64,000 nucleotides of DNA, taken from assembly GCA_944989445.1 (NCBI GenBank), contig CALYLW010000011.1, positions 2,137,501 through 2,201,500 of the forward strand. The letters are read 5' to 3'. This DNA comes from Ampullaceana balthica. Taxonomy: Eukaryota > Mollusca > Gastropoda > Lymnaeidae. This document shows, piece after piece, positions 62,501-64,000 of the stretch (within the stretch, counting starts at the first letter, position 1; each line of letters starts with the position of its first letter). The notes below the pieces were generated by a model that was not told the DNA's origin, did no database searches, and saw only the letters and a list, made by a program, of their open reading frames with translations. A program made the translations under genes and the position numbers.

Positions 62501-64000
62501 TAAATCCCTTATATTTGAGTCATAATTAAAAGTATTGATTATGTTTCAACGCCACAAATATTTACGGACTGACACCGAGTGATGTCCCCTGTCTTTTAAC
62601 GGGGGATGGGTCGTGAGGGGGTGTCGGCACGACGGTCGACGTCTAAGCGTCAACTCAAACTCACGTGGAAAAAAACAATAACAAACCGTGAATTTGAATT
62701 ACATACCTCATATAAGGATAAACTAAAAATGCATTAATTTAATTACGGTACGATCGATCGATCTGAAATTTTGATACGATGCATTGTTAGGTGAGTCGGG
62801 TCCGTGTGCCAAATTTCAGCTCGATCGGATCACTGGAAGTGGGTCATTTTCGACTTTTCTTTTTCCGCCCGCCCGCCCAAGACAGAGATGATGAGACGGC
62901 CGCGAAGTTAATATAAGGGATTTAATAAAACAAACCCGTAAAAACAAAGTTTTCTACTATAAATCCCTTATATTTGAGTCATAATTAAAAGTATTGATTA
63001 TGTTTCAACGCCACAAATATTTACGGACTGACACCGAGTGATGTCCCCTGTCTTTTAACGGGGGATGGGTCGTGAGGGGGTGTCGGCACGACGGTCGACG
63101 TCTAAGCGTCAACTCAAACTCACGTGGAAAAAAACAATAACAAACCGTGAATTTGAATTACATACCTCATATAAGGATAAACTAAAAATGCATTAATTTA
63201 ATTACGGTACGATCGATCGATCTGAAATTTTGATACGATGCATTGTTAGGTGAGTCGGGTCCGTGTGCCAAATTTCAGCTCGATCGGATCACTGGAAGTG
63301 GGTCATTTTCGACTTTTCTTTTTCCGCCCGCCCGCCCAAGACAGAGATGATGAGACGGCCGCGAAGTTAATATAAGGGATTTAATAAAACAAACCCGTAA
63401 AAACAAAGTTTTCTACTATAAATCCCTTATATTTGAGTCATAATTAAAAGTATTGATTATGTTTCAACGCCACAAATATTTACGGACTGACACCGAGTGA
63501 TGTCCCCTGTCTTTTAACGGGGGATGGGTCGTGAGGGGGTGTCGGCACGACGGTCGACGTCTAAGCGTCAACTCAAACTCACGTGGAAAAAAACAATAAC
63601 AAACCGTGAATTTGAATTACATACCTCATATAAGGATAAACTAAAAATGCATTAATTTAATTACGGTACGTTCGATCGATCTGAAATTTTGATACGATGC
63701 ATTGTTAGGTCAGACGGGTCCGTGTGCAAAATTTCAGCTCGATCGGATCACGGGAAGTGGGTCATTTTCGACTTTTGTTTTTCCGCCCGCCCATGAGATG
63801 ACGACAGACAGAGAGAGAGACAGAGACGGCGGTGAAGTTAATATAAGGGATTTAATAAAACAAACCCGTAAAAACAAAGTTTCTGACTATAAATCCCTTA
63901 TATATGAGACATAACTAACAGTATTGATTATTTTCAAACATTTACAGACTGAATCTGTCTTAACTCAAGTTTGCTTCATAACCCTAGGGTGGGAGGGGAG
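59541..64000 (+). repeat. ~455-bp satellite array, about 9.5 copies, continues past the window
   Basis: Positions of the landmark CTGAAATTTT are 59555, 60021, 60488, 60943, 61398, 61853, 62308, 62763, 63222 and 63681, giving periods of 466, 467, five of 455, and two of 459. Each unit carries GATCGATCGATC, a CCGCCCGCCC stretch, CTCACGTGGAA, and an inverted pair ATATAAGGGATTTA/TAAATCCCTTATAT. The interior copies are almost identical. Confidence 0.96.

Overview
The window is animal nuclear DNA: AT-rich, with intron-rich genes using GT-AG splice sites, long introns and dense, nested transposable elements. The protein sequences, a tRNA-derived SINE and many GGGGCCGTCC-ended DNA transposons suggest a lophotrochozoan, probably a gastropod mollusc. 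That assignment is inference and rests on no search. No bacterial, phage or CRISPR feature is seen.

Four host protein genes can be assembled from exons with compatible splice phase. (1) Minus strand, 2669-11596: the 5' part of a gene for an acidic, disordered protein, tentatively a reticulon, whose conserved membrane domain would lie left of base 1. (2) Plus strand, 24871-34051: a complete eight-exon DHRS7-type short-chain dehydrogenase (348 aa). (3) Minus strand, 36717-40362: a complete four-exon COA8, the mitochondrial cytochrome c oxidase assembly factor (189 aa). (4) Plus strand, 44946-57481: a complete ten-exon KLHDC1/KLHDC2-type kelch protein (433 aa), expected to be a CUL2 ubiquitin-ligase substrate receptor. 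DHRS7 and COA8 are convergent; COA8 and the kelch gene are divergent. The genes do not form a pathway. From memory, their human counterparts all lie on 14q, so the cluster may reflect old linkage.

Layout: 1-11.6 kb is the first gene and its introns, with a hAT element, a recent 269-bp tandem duplication and a foldback repeat. 11.6-24.8 kb is intergenic and full of transposons, including a 5-kb hAT element with a perfect 8-bp target duplication that holds two LINE fragments, a SINE and a 1.66-kb TIR element. 24.9-34 kb is DHRS7, whose introns hold two minisatellites, a 1.88-kb TIR element and a perfect 118-bp palindrome. 34-44.9 kb holds COA8, a decayed hAT transposase, telomere-like repeats and inverted copies of a satellite. 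44.9-57.5 kb is the kelch gene, with a SINE, a dead piggyBac transposase and two large minisatellites in its introns. 58.9-64 kb is a foldback element running into a ~455-bp satellite array that continues past the window end.

No convincing undescribed molecular system is present. The most interesting signals concern the repeats: a satellite apparently born from a dispersed foldback element, a SINE and a LINE sharing a conserved 3' stem-loop, nested insertions with empty paralogous sites, and a perfect long palindrome in an intron.
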